Below, piece by piece: positions 15,969 through 25,200 of a stretch of 64,000 nt of DNA. The translations under genes and the position numbers were made by a program. The notes beneath the pieces were generated by a model. The model searched no databases, was not told the origin of the DNA, and worked only from the letters and a program-made list of their open reading frames with translations. This DNA is from Akkermansia massiliensis (GTDB taxonomy: Bacteria; Verrucomicrobiota; Verrucomicrobiia; Verrucomicrobiales; Akkermansiaceae). Every line of letters begins with the position of its first letter. Position 1 is the first letter of the stretch. The DNA is taken from assembly GCF_018847375.1 (NCBI RefSeq), contig NZ_CP072036.1, forward strand, positions 620,001 through 684,000, given 5' to 3'.

Positions 15969-16903
15969 TCATACCGGCGCGCCACCACTACGGCGGGCCT
16001 GTGCTTGGTCTCCTTGTAAATCTTGGAAATGTAAATGCCGATGACCCCCAGGCTCATCAGAATCAGACCGCCGACCAGCCAGATGGAGGCCACGGAGGAG
16101 GCCCAGCCGGGAGGCGCCACATTGTACAAAAGCTGGCGCACAACCACCCAGATGACGTACAGCATGGCAATCAGGGTGACCCCCAGGCCGAAGTAGGAAA
16201 TGTACACCAGCGGCCTGGCGCTGTAGGAAACCACGGAATTCATCGCCAGCGCCATCTTCTTGCGGAAGGTGTAGGTGGTGGGGGAAGAGGACGCCTTCTT
16301 CACCGTGCACGGCACCTGCCGGAAGCCGGCGGAAACGCACAGGCCGAAGAAAAAGGGCTCCCGGTCCTGGAATTTCAACATCTCCCGCAGGAAACGCGCG
16401 CTCATCAGCCGCGCCGTGACCATGTTCCTGGTAATCTGCTGGTCGGAAAGCAGGTTGAACAGCGTGTAAAACAACTCTCCGGAAACGGCTTCAAACAGGC
16501 CGCCCTTTCTCTTCTCCTGCACGCCGTACACCACGTCCGCCCCGGTGGAGGCCATCTCCCGGGAAAAATCCGCCAGCCATTCGGGGGCTTCCTCCAGATC
16601 ACTGTCAATCAGGAACACGCGCTCTCCGCGGGCTTCCTCGCAGGCCACGTACATGGCCAGATGGTGGCCGAAATTGCGGGACAAATCCACCACGCGCACC
16701 CGGCTGTCCTTTTCCCGTTCCTTCAGGGCCTGTTCCAGCCCTCCCCTAGGGCAGCCGTCATTCACCAGCACCACCTCCGTGCGGGAGGGGTCATAACCCG
16801 CCTCAAGCGCGGCGGCAAAACTGCGGGAACAGAACTCCGCCAGATAGCCACCCGTGCAGTACACGGTAGCCACAATGGACAGTTGAACCTGTGGATCAGT
16901 CAT
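15965..16903 (-). CDS. ArnC-like polyprenyl-phosphate glycosyltransferase
   Basis: 312 residues. A GT2 domain begins at QLSIVATVYCTGG, with LVNDGCPRGG, DLSRNFGHHLA and the DxD-type LIDSDLEEAPEW; two C-terminal helices (about 230-255 and 270-298) anchor it in the membrane, ending in KIYKETKHRP. This is the ArnC/GtrB/DPM layout, which transfers a nucleotide sugar to undecaprenyl phosphate. The start MTDPQ overlaps the acetyltransferase stop as ATGA. Given the upstream genes, the donor is likely a dTDP-acetamido-dideoxyhexose. GtrB-type O-antigen glucosylation is an alternative reading. Confidence 0.88.
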   Translation of the reverse strand: MTDPQVQLSIVATVYCTGGYLAEFCSRSFAAALEAGYDPSRTEVVLVNDGCPRGGLEQALKEREKDSRVRVVDLSRNFGHHLAMYVACEEARGERVFLIDSDLEEAPEWLADFSREMASTGADVVYGVQEKRKGGLFEAVSGELFYTLFNLLSDQQITRNMVTARLMSARFLREMLKFQDREPFFFGLCVSAGFRQVPCTVKKASSSPTTYTFRKKMALAMNSVVSYSARPLVYISYFGLGVTLIAMLYVIWVVVRQLLYNVAPPGWASSVASIWLVGGLILMSLGVIGIYISKIYKETKHRPAVVVARRYE

Positions 16904-17400
16904 AACGTTTTTACATACATCAGAACGCGCTTTCTTTCCCCGTTCTTCTCGCACTCCCTGTCCTCTTCCGGGGCATGGGAAAATCCCATGCGTTCATGAA
17001 AACGGATGGAAGCGGCGTTATTCTCCAGAATCCGGGCGTACAGCCGTTCCAGCTCCAGCTCTGTTGCAGCCAGTTCCATCATCCCGGCATACGCGGTGGA
17101 GGCCGGACGCAGCTCTCTGAATCCCCTGTCGTAAAGATAAATGCCTATCTCGCCGCGGCGCGTCTTCCGGTCAAACCAGGGCAGGTACACCAGCCCCAGC
17201 GGCATCCGGTCCGCGTAAATCACGCAGGCAATAGCGTCCTCCCCGCGGATATTCCTTTCCAGCCATGCCCGGTGCTGGTCCTCCGTCACCTGGTCCAGCA
17301 GAAAAAAAGGGCTGACCGCGTCGGAATTGCGCCATATGCGGAGCTGCATGCGCATGGACTCGTCCACATCGGACACGTTGACCAGGTGAATCTTCATCAT
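16900..17400 (-). CDS. GNAT N-acetyltransferase, probable sugar amine acetyltransferase
   Basis: 166 residues with a GNAT fold: beta-strand IYADRMPLGLVYL, GEIGIYLYDRGFRELRPAS around the acetyl-CoA loop, and ARILENNAASIRFHERMGF, the typical C-terminal motif. The length and wording resemble WecD/PseH-like enzymes that acetylate a 4-amino group on nucleotide sugars. It overlaps both the aminotransferase stop and the ArnC-like start by ATGA, so the three proteins are made together. Its likely substrate is the product of the aminotransferase just upstream. Confidence 0.82.
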   Translation of the reverse strand: MMKIHLVNVSDVDESMRMQLRIWRNSDAVSPFFLLDQVTEDQHRAWLERNIRGEDAIACVIYADRMPLGLVYLPWFDRKTRRGEIGIYLYDRGFRELRPASTAYAGMMELAATELELERLYARILENNAASIRFHERMGFSHAPEEDRECEKNGERKRVLMYVKTL

Positions 17401-18536
17401 TCTTCAAACTCTTCCAGGCCGAACCCGGCCCGCAGCACTTCCCGGCAGCCCTCTTCCCCCAGGTCATAATACAGGGGAAGCCTCAGCAGCGTTTCACTGG
17501 TGCGGTCCGTATGCGGCATGGGGCCGGCACAACGCCCAAACCTCACCCCGGCGGGGGAGGAATGCAGGGGGATGTAATGGAACACGGCCTTGATTCCGCA
17601 TTCCGCCAGTTTGCCAATCAGGCTGGTGCGCACCTCCAGAGAATTGAGCAGGATGTAATACATGTGCGCGTTGTGCGCGCAGTGTTCCGGAACGCACGGA
17701 CGCCGCAAGACGCCCTGTTTTTCCAGGGGTTCCAGCGCGCGGTGGTACATATTCCACCACTTCAGTCTTTCCCCGTTGATCTCCTGCCCGTGTTCAAGCT
17801 GGGCGTACAAATAGGCGGCTGTCATCTCTCCGGGCAGGTAGGATGAGCCTACGTCCACCCAGGTATACTTGTCTACCTGGCCGCGGAAAAACTTGGCCCG
17901 GTTGGTTCCTTTTTCCCGGATAATCTCCGCGCGCTCCATCAGCTCCGGATCATTCACCAGCAGGGCGCCGCCCTCTCCGGAAATGACGTTCTTGGTCTCA
18001 TGGAAGCTGTAGCACCCCAAATGGCCGATGGAACCGAGTCTGCGCCCCCTGTAACAGGAACCTACGCCCTGGGCGGCGTCTTCAATCACGTACAAATGGT
18101 GCCGCCGGGCAATCTCCATAATCGCATCCATCTCGCACGCCACGCCCGCATAATGAACTACGCAGATGGCGCGGGTGCGGTCCGTGATGGCCGCTTCAAT
18201 CAGCGTCTCGTCAATATTCTGCGTATCCGGCCTGATGTCCACGAACACCGGAACGCCGCCGCGCAGAACAAACGCGTTCGCCGTGGAGACGAACGTATAG
18301 GAAGGCATGATAATCTCGTCCCCCGGGCGGCAATCGATCAGCAGGGCCGCCATTTCCAAAGCCGCGGTTCCGGAATGAACCAGCAGGGCCTTCCCGGCCC
18401 CGGTGCGCTCCATGAGCAGCTCATGGCATTTCTTCGTATAATAGCCGTCCCCGCATAAATGGGCACGCTGGATGGCGTCCCGGATGTAATCCAGTTCGGG
18501 ACCGTGTTTGTGAGGTTGGTTGAAAGGAATCTCCAT
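17397..18536 (-). CDS. DegT/DnrJ/EryC1 sugar 4-aminotransferase, WecE/RffA-like
   Basis: 379 residues. Start set at MEIPFNQPHK, the usual WecE beginning (MIPFNxPxxxGxE), rather than at an upstream Met that would add 30 odd residues. Features of the fold are HSGTAALEMAALL, MPSYTFVSTANAFV, EDAAQGVGS and the PLP-binding Lys182 in SFHETKNVISGEGGAL. WecE/RffA converts dTDP-4-keto-6-deoxyglucose to dTDP-4-amino-4,6-dideoxygalactose. First gene of a tightly overlapping set with the acetyltransferase, ArnC-like transferase and two small flippases. The dTDP-sugar precursor genes rmlA/rmlB are not in the window. Confidence 0.88.
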   Translation of the reverse strand: MEIPFNQPHKHGPELDYIRDAIQRAHLCGDGYYTKKCHELLMERTGAGKALLVHSGTAALEMAALLIDCRPGDEIIMPSYTFVSTANAFVLRGGVPVFVDIRPDTQNIDETLIEAAITDRTRAICVVHYAGVACEMDAIMEIARRHHLYVIEDAAQGVGSCYRGRRLGSIGHLGCYSFHETKNVISGEGGALLVNDPELMERAEIIREKGTNRAKFFRGQVDKYTWVDVGSSYLPGEMTAAYLYAQLEHGQEINGERLKWWNMYHRALEPLEKQGVLRRPCVPEHCAHNAHMYYILLNSLEVRTSLIGKLAECGIKAVFHYIPLHSSPAGVRFGRCAGPMPHTDRTSETLLRLPLYYDLGEEGCREVLRAGFGLEEFEE

Positions 18537-18665
18537 GGCTCCAGAAAGGACCGGCTCATGACGAACGCCCGGCGCAGGCATGCCGGTCCCCGCGGAAAAC
18601 GCTCCACGCGGCAGCGCAGCCCGCACGCGGAAGACCCTACTATGAACGGAGGGCTGAAAACAAGC

Positions 18666-19787
18666 CTAGACCTTGATGAAGGTCCGGTTTTTGTACATGT
18701 AATACAGCACGCCCCAAATCAGGGCGTAATTGCACAAATAAAAGACAAACCGGTCCGCATCCCCGAAACACTCGCTGAACCCGGTGAACAGCACCCGGGA
18801 GAAATTGCGCGTGGGGGGGCACAGCTCCGCCCACATGTACACGAAAATGGCATTGCTCCCGATCACGGAAAAAAAGAACGTCAGCCAGTTCAGTTTCAGC
18901 ACATCCGTCAGCAGGTAGAACAGGGCCAGCAGGAAATAGCACCATCCCGCCGCCCACAATACCATGGAGCTGGTGAACAAATGCTTGATGATAGGAAAAT
19001 CCAGGCTCCAGACATATCCCAGAATCAGGCAGCCCGCACCTGCGCCAAGCAGCCACGCCAGCTTCTTCCCGTGCCCCTGCACCCCTTTCAGAATCTGGCC
19101 GCCCAGCAGCCCGAGCATGGTCATGGCCCCAAAGCCGAACTGGGCCAGAATCCACGCGTAATTCGTCTTATCCTGCCAATCCCCCATCAGGTACTTGTCC
19201 AGCAGCAGTGCCAGGTTCCGTCCCGGTTCCAGCATCCCTGCCGTGCAGGAACCCACTACGGGGTCGGAAAAAGGAACGAACTTCATGACCAGCCAGTACA
19301 CAACCAGCAACAACCCTGTTACCACTACCTGCCACCGGATGGACAGATGAAGAAGGCAAATAGCCGCAATCAAGTAGCCGGAGGCGATGGCCTGGAGCGT
19401 ATTGCAGTACAGGGACATCTTGGACGGTTCAAAACTTAGCAGGTTCCCCTGCACCACCATCCCCAGCAAAAAAAGCACCACCACCCGCTTGGCCACCTTC
19501 AGGTAAATCTTCCACATGGGTACCGTGCCGATGCGCCTGGAAAAGGAAAACGGCATGGCTGTCCCCACAATGAACAGAAAAAGGGGCATCACCAGGTCCC
19601 AGGCCGCAAACCCCTCCCAGTTCACGTGCGCGCTGTGCTTCACCAGCCATGCGGGGCTCTGGTCATAAAAAAGATTGATGCCGGCCACGACCAGCGCCAA
19701 GCCTCCGGTCAGAAAAAACATGTCAAACCCTCGCAAGGCGTCAATGGCCGCAATCCTCTGCGGCTTGGTACCGGAAGCTGAACTCAT
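18666..19787 (-). CDS. HGSNAT-like membrane acyltransferase (DUF5009 type)
   Basis: 373 residues with about ten helices. The opening RIAAIDALRGFDMFFLTGGLALVV and the following WEGFAAWDLVMPLFLFIVGTAMPFSF are the signature of heparan-alpha-glucosaminide N-acetyltransferase-like proteins (DUF5009/NagX), with a conserved His in the first exported loop region. Eukaryotic HGSNAT moves acetyl from cytosolic acetyl-CoA across a membrane onto terminal glucosamine. In a mucin-dwelling bacterium this would suit re-acetylation of amino sugars at the envelope, but no substrate is shown. It lies 130 bp upstream of the aminotransferase in the same direction. A second copy is at 42281. Confidence 0.82.
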   Translation of the reverse strand: MSSASGTKPQRIAAIDALRGFDMFFLTGGLALVVAGINLFYDQSPAWLVKHSAHVNWEGFAAWDLVMPLFLFIVGTAMPFSFSRRIGTVPMWKIYLKVAKRVVVLFLLGMVVQGNLLSFEPSKMSLYCNTLQAIASGYLIAAICLLHLSIRWQVVVTGLLLVVYWLVMKFVPFSDPVVGSCTAGMLEPGRNLALLLDKYLMGDWQDKTNYAWILAQFGFGAMTMLGLLGGQILKGVQGHGKKLAWLLGAGAGCLILGYVWSLDFPIIKHLFTSSMVLWAAGWCYFLLALFYLLTDVLKLNWLTFFFSVIGSNAIFVYMWAELCPPTRNFSRVLFTGFSECFGDADRFVFYLCNYALIWGVLYYMYKNRTFIKV

Positions 19788-19966
19788 AGTGATATTCCCT
19801 ATTACGGAGCCCCTCCCTTCAACCTTTCCGCATGCTTTCTTTTTCCGCGTTCCTGCAAAGAAAAACGGCCGTTCCGTAAAAAAGCCAACCCCTCCGCGGC
19901 AACTCCGTCATGATGACCTTCTCCGTATTTCCTTCCCCGCGTTCCGTGCTATGCTTCCTCCGCAGC

Positions 19967-20497
19967 ATGACCATCGGGAACCTCCAATCCGGCAACCGCG
20001 ACAGCTTCCGGGACATTGAAATTTATGCCCGGCTGAAAATGGATGAACTGGGCCTCCCGGACTGGAAATTCGGCTGGGACCGCGCCCGCAGGAGGCTGGG
20101 CGTATGCCGCCTGCTGGAAAAAAGCATCTCCCTCTCCGTCCACTTTGTCCGCGCCAATCTGGAAGCCCCCCATGAAATCCGTGACACCATTCTGCATGAG
20201 ATAGCCCACGCCCTGGCCTGGACACGCCACGGAGAACGCACCCACGGCGCGCGGTGGAAACAAATCTGCCGGGAAATAGGGGCCGTCCCCTGCGCCGCCG
20301 CCAAACCGGACGCCATCCGCGTCACCACGTACAAGTACCTCCTGCGCCTGAAAACAACGGGCGAAGTCGTCGGCAAATACCACCGCCGCCCCGCCTTCGC
20401 CAAGCACCTCAAGCGCATGGCCTTGAAAGGTCGCCCCGACACCCTGGGCCAACTGGAATTGATTCCCAGCGAAAAACAGAATACGTCATTATCATAA
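19967..20497 (+). CDS. SprT-like zinc metalloprotease-fold protein
   Basis: 176 residues. The motif HEIAHALAWTRHGERTHG supplies HExxH plus the downstream HG that mark the SprT/Spartan catalytic block; the preceding FGWDRARRRLG and ISLSVHFV strands and the following RWKQICREIGA helix fit the fold. The start MTIGNLQSG was preferred over an upstream Met that would add a hydrophobic leader-like extension. Bacterial SprT-like proteins are poorly characterised; a role in proteolysis or DNA-protein contact is inferred only from the family. Flanked by the HGSNAT-like gene (divergent) and the RHS island. Confidence 0.82.
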   Translation: MTIGNLQSGNRDSFRDIEIYARLKMDELGLPDWKFGWDRARRRLGVCRLLEKSISLSVHFVRANLEAPHEIRDTILHEIAHALAWTRHGERTHGARWKQICREIGAVPCAAAKPDAIRVTTYKYLLRLKTTGEVVGKYHRRPAFAKHLKRMALKGRPDTLGQLELIPSEKQNTSLS

Positions 20498-20499
20498 AA

Positions 20500-20690
20500 G
20501 CTCACCTTCTGCATTCTTCCAGCGGGTCATCAGGGAGTTGTACCGGCATTCGTATGTGGCCATTGTTTGACCATTCCATCCTGACCGTTGCCGATGGCGG
20601 TCACAAGATTGAGTTGGAATGGTAGATATTACTGCGAAGCATGGCGTTGGGATAGGAGAGCCGGTAAAAGAAAACGCCGATCTTGTCACA
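20500..20690 (-). pseudogene. Decayed RHS core fragment
   Basis: On the minus strand this stretch reads, with a stop and frame changes, YRLSYPNAMLRSNIYH, then LVTAIGNGQ, then MATYECRYNSLMTR, which parallels NRLTYPNGMVRRNIYH, LVASIGYEKQ and MAAGHEYQYDALTR in the intact RHS protein. DNA similarity is also direct: 20613-20680 resembles 23849-23905. It lies downstream of the candidate immunity gene, the usual place for displaced RHS ends left by earlier tip replacement. Non-coding as it stands. Confidence 0.7.
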
Positions 20691-20749
20691 TGCGGTTTAC
20701 CGCCTCTATCCACAGACATTATTTCTTCATTACTTTTACTTTAAAGTAT

Positions 20750-22213
20750 CTATTGTACTTCAGGCTTTTCATCCGATATAACTGGATACACAAATTGATG
20801 TAAAAACTCCGAATGCAGAATAAGAGCAATATCCATGATCATATCCTGGAATTTGGTTAAATTTTCATCATTCACAATGGATGAACTTTTTTTCCATTCC
20901 AGATCATTGGGCATTCGGATATAAAATAGTTCGGAATCCGATATTTCTTTTTTCCGTTGAAAACGTAATTGGGAAAACAAGGTTTTCATTTTTGAAAACA
21001 GATCATTTGAAATGATAAGACCTCTTGTGACACCATCCAAACTAAGAGCCATTTCCCAATACTCTTGTTGAGATAATTTACGCAACCCATATTGATGTTC
21101 CAGTTGCTCGTAACCTGCTGGAATCGGCAATGTCTTGTGAAAAAATAAATCATTGAACAAGTGCATTTTATCATTTTTGATCATGGCGTAATAAATATAC
21201 TTCCCGCGAATTGACAACCCAGCTGTATATTGGAAATCCAAAAATAAAATCCGGATGCTGTCGGGATAATCTTTCGGGAATAATATATTCCATAACCGCT
21301 TCGAATCAAACTGATCAGCCAAATAATTATTATTATCTTTATTTTTTAATTCATTATTTGCTTTGAATTGATGGGCAATCCATAATTGCTCATATACCCC
21401 AAGATGAGCAAACTCAGACGTATTATAAATCAGTCTATATAAATACTGATATTTTCTGACTACGCGACTAATATACTCGCTGCACCACACAAGCCATGAT
21501 TTGTCTTTCAAATCAGTTCTGCCGGTGAAATATGAACATAAGGCAACCCATGGCATATTTTGGTATTGGATCATGGAAAGGGTTCCTCCGTATTCCTGCA
21601 TATTCAAGGAACCTATATCTACCCACTCCATTCCAAGTCTTCTCGGTGAATGTTGAAATAGACTCATGGTATCTGAAAGCTGTTTCAAAAGACATGGCAA
21701 TAGTTGTATGGCTTGCAGTTCAGGAGCATTGATATAATCAGTCAAACTGTACATCCAGCAGGGCATTAAACTTAGGTATTCATACCAGAAATGCGTGAAC
21801 GGGTAATAATGCCGATACAGGAGTTGCTGGCGACATATCCTCCATGTCTTAATGCCATATGGGTTACTGGGCAAATCCGGTGATATGGGAAATTCCAGCC
21901 ATGAGAGAGAGCCTGATTCAGGATAGATTTTCCGCAATTCTGATTCCAACAAGTTGTTCTTATCTTTTTCCAAATTTCCCCAACATGGATCACTCACCAA
22001 GTAAAAAATCTGTATATCACTATCGTTAAGTCTCTTGCTGCTGGAATCTGTAGAAGATACAAATATATCATCTAAGTTTACAGAAGACTCTCGCAGGTGA
22101 TCATCCCCCCACGAAAAAGAACCTAAACATAAATATATTATTAAGATATTAGTACCTAGTCTTCCCAGGTTTCGGAGGACGTGGCTTCGGTAGTAAAGGT
22201 TTTCCGTGTTCAT
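20750..22213 (-). CDS. AT-rich gene after RHS, candidate immunity protein
   Basis: 487 residues, no family I recognise. A hydrophobic segment at ~residues 20-36 ending in LCLGSFSWG could be a signal peptide or anchor, suggesting export. The rest is rich in Tyr, Trp, Leu and charged residues with no obvious catalytic motif. The start at 22213 lies 65 bp inside the end of the RHS gene; such overlap or close spacing, together with the low GC shared with the RHS tip, is typical of a toxin-tip/immunity pair. Function as immunity is inference from position. An in-frame later start is possible. Confidence 0.6.
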   Translation of the reverse strand: MNTENLYYRSHVLRNLGRLGTNILIIYLCLGSFSWGDDHLRESSVNLDDIFVSSTDSSSKRLNDSDIQIFYLVSDPCWGNLEKDKNNLLESELRKIYPESGSLSWLEFPISPDLPSNPYGIKTWRICRQQLLYRHYYPFTHFWYEYLSLMPCWMYSLTDYINAPELQAIQLLPCLLKQLSDTMSLFQHSPRRLGMEWVDIGSLNMQEYGGTLSMIQYQNMPWVALCSYFTGRTDLKDKSWLVWCSEYISRVVRKYQYLYRLIYNTSEFAHLGVYEQLWIAHQFKANNELKNKDNNNYLADQFDSKRLWNILFPKDYPDSIRILFLDFQYTAGLSIRGKYIYYAMIKNDKMHLFNDLFFHKTLPIPAGYEQLEHQYGLRKLSQQEYWEMALSLDGVTRGLIISNDLFSKMKTLFSQLRFQRKKEISDSELFYIRMPNDLEWKKSSSIVNDENLTKFQDMIMDIALILHSEFLHQFVYPVISDEKPEVQ

Positions 22214-25200
22214 CTAAAATAACAATATTTGCTTCTTTATTTGATTGAGGGTCATCGATCTGTCGCGCTACCAAGATAGCTGTGAAATCTTCTTCTGAGA
22301 ATTGTGTTTTTATATCTTGATCCAACGTTTTTAGTCTGAGAGTTTTGCGAGCTGGTTTCGGAGTACTTTGAATAACATATGCAGGGACACTTTCAGGATT
22401 GTCCATTTTAGGAACTCTATGTCCATTAGCCCATACAAATCCATATCCAGTACGTTCATCTTCTGGAGAAAGGGAACCAGGTCCAAATACGCCTTCCAAC
22501 CTTCCGCCTAGAACGAATCCTGTTTTTTCATTTATACCATCGTGTTTGAATACGATATTGTGAGAATGCCAAATTGCTACTTCACAATAATTTTTTGGAG
22601 CTACTTCTGGTTGGCGGTGATATGTTTTACTCTCTGCTTCGTGATTACTTACTTTATATGAATAGGAATTAGCTGTTTTTTTTCTAAATAAAGCTCCTCC
22701 ATGCTCGACAGTTTGCCTGCCACTTAACATCTTAAAATTTGCTTTTTTAATAATTTTACTTAGTGCAGCTAAAATATGCTTAGATACTTCTTTTTTCAAG
22801 AATTTTGTTGCATTATCATAATCATCCATCAAAGCAGGCTTTAATCCTAATAAGTCTAATTTATTTATCACAGCATTTCTTGAAAATGCATATAAATTTG
22901 CTCCCCCCTGTTCATCAATAGGATCCCTGTTAATCCACCTGCCGTCTGTAGGATTCAGGTAGCGGTAATTGTAGTAGATCAGGCCAAGCTCGTCGTCCAT
23001 GAACTCGCAGGAAAACCTGAACTTGTTTTCCTGAGCCCTGTCGCCCTGCGCCGTGATTAGGGCTCCAAGGGGGGCATATTCATAGCGCGCCCTTCGCGTC
23101 TGCTTACAGTCGAAGATGGAAGTGACGTTCTTCAGAGCATCGTGCATGAAGCAAAAATGTTCCTTTATTCCCGTACCATTATCCTTCCAGTTGGTCATCA
23201 TCAAGATACGCGAGGCCATCGGTTCCGTCGGATCCCACAGATAGGTTTTCACAAGTCTGTAAGAAGGGCGCATCAAATCCAGTTGGGCCACCTGCAAATA
23301 GCCGCGGTAGAGGAACCAGCAATGGCTGGCTGTTAAGCCGTTGACGGTGATCTTCTTGCTGAAGCGTCTTCCCTGGTAGTCGTAGCCGCAGGTAAGGACA
23401 GTCCGTCCGTCTTTGCTGGTAAAAATTACAGGGCGGTCATTGGCATCATAGCTCACTTTCCAAATGCCGGTAGAAGTCTTGATTCTGGTCTGATTGCCGT
23501 CTGCATCGTAAGTGGGAATGAATGGTTCTGTATTTCTGGTAATGTCCGTGTACTGGTTAAGACAGTCGGCATTGTAGGATACTTCTTCCTCCAGTTCCCG
23601 TGCAGTCTTGCGGTTGCCGATGTTGTCGTACCGGTAGCTGTAGCTGCCTCTCTCCCTGAGTTGATCTCCAGTCAATTCACTGCGGCTGTTGTAAGTAAAA
23701 TCTCTTACTGTGGCAGGAAGGGCGGCATCCCAGGAGTCCCGGCGTTGAACTGGACGCGTCAGGGCATCATACTGGTATTCATGACCGGCGGCCATGCCTC
23801 CATTTCCCTGTTTCTCATAGCCAATGGAAGCCACGAGGTTGAGCTTGGGATGGTAGATGTTTCTGCGAACCATGCCGTTGGGGTAGGTGAGCCGATTGAG
23901 GAAGCCGCTGGTTTCATCGTATTCCCAAGTGAAGGAAGAGGCCAAACCATCCAGATTCATCCCAATCATGCCACCTTTCCGATCGTAGTCAAGATGGGAG
24001 TGCTGCACCGTGCGGGTTCCGGTCATGAGGCGGTAGCCAGCGGAACGTCCGAACGTGTCGAATTCTTCCTGAAGGCTGCTTTCTACCGTTCCAAAGGAAG
24101 TGTCCCGAACCATTCTGCCGTAACTGTCATGGGAAAGTTCCCGGAGGCCGGAGGCGTCCCGAATAAAAGTCATCTGCCCGAGATGGTTGCAGGAGAACTC
24201 CCATCCCGGAGTATCGTCGCTGTGGGAGACGGAGACAAGTTCTCCTGTCAATGGAGCATAGGCGTACGTCGTGACAATGCCTCTGGCCTTGGTGACGGTT
24301 TCCGGACGGTTGAACTGGTCGTAGGTTCTGAGAACGCAGGAGCCGTCGGCATAGGTTTTCTTCAGTTCCATTCCCGTGGCCTCGTCGTAGAGCCAGGTGG
24401 TAGTGTCCCCGTCGGCGCAGCCGGAAGGATCAGTGGTGATGTCCCCTTCGTCCACCCTGAAAGTGGTCAGTGAGACCATACGATCGGCTTCATCGTAGGC
24501 GAAACAGGCCGGCTGGATGGACGTGCCGTATTCGGCTATCTTTCTTCCCTGGATGTCGTAGGAATAGCAAGTAGTACCTCCCATGGAATCGGTGATGGAA
24601 GCCACAGCATCGCAGCAGGGAAGGTAGCTGGTGGTGGTTACGTTGCCGGCTGCATCCGTGGTTTTGACTGGTCGTCCGTCTAAGTCAGTTTCAATCGTTG
24701 TGACGTTGCCCCGGGCATCCGTCTGATGCAGAATCATGCCTGTAGAGGTATAGGAGCGTTCCTGCGAGGAATGAATGCCCGCATGGTTCGTCTGGCTCAC
24801 TGTAAAACCATCAATGACCAGGGATTCCGCCGTGATCTCCGAAGTCGGAATCCGGCTGAACTGCGTACGCGTGACCGGGTCGGTGTATTCGCTCCACTGT
24901 ACATGTTGATGTCCGTAAATATCCTGGGTAATGGATTTGTTTTCCAACAGCGGATTGAGCTGTGAAACCATGTTTTCCGTGATCTGAGTGAGGGGAAGTC
25001 CGTCGGCATTATAGGTGGTAGAAGTCTGCACCTGGTAGACGCCGTCTTCCCGGAGCCGGTAACAGGAGGAGTTTTCCGAGACTCTGTTTCTAGAGGGATC
25101 ATCCGGATGGAGGTCGTCCAGCTGGACGGTCCGCCTCACGGCGTGTCCCAGTTCATTGTAGACGGTGACTGTAGAGGCCATGTCTTCCATATGGGAACGA

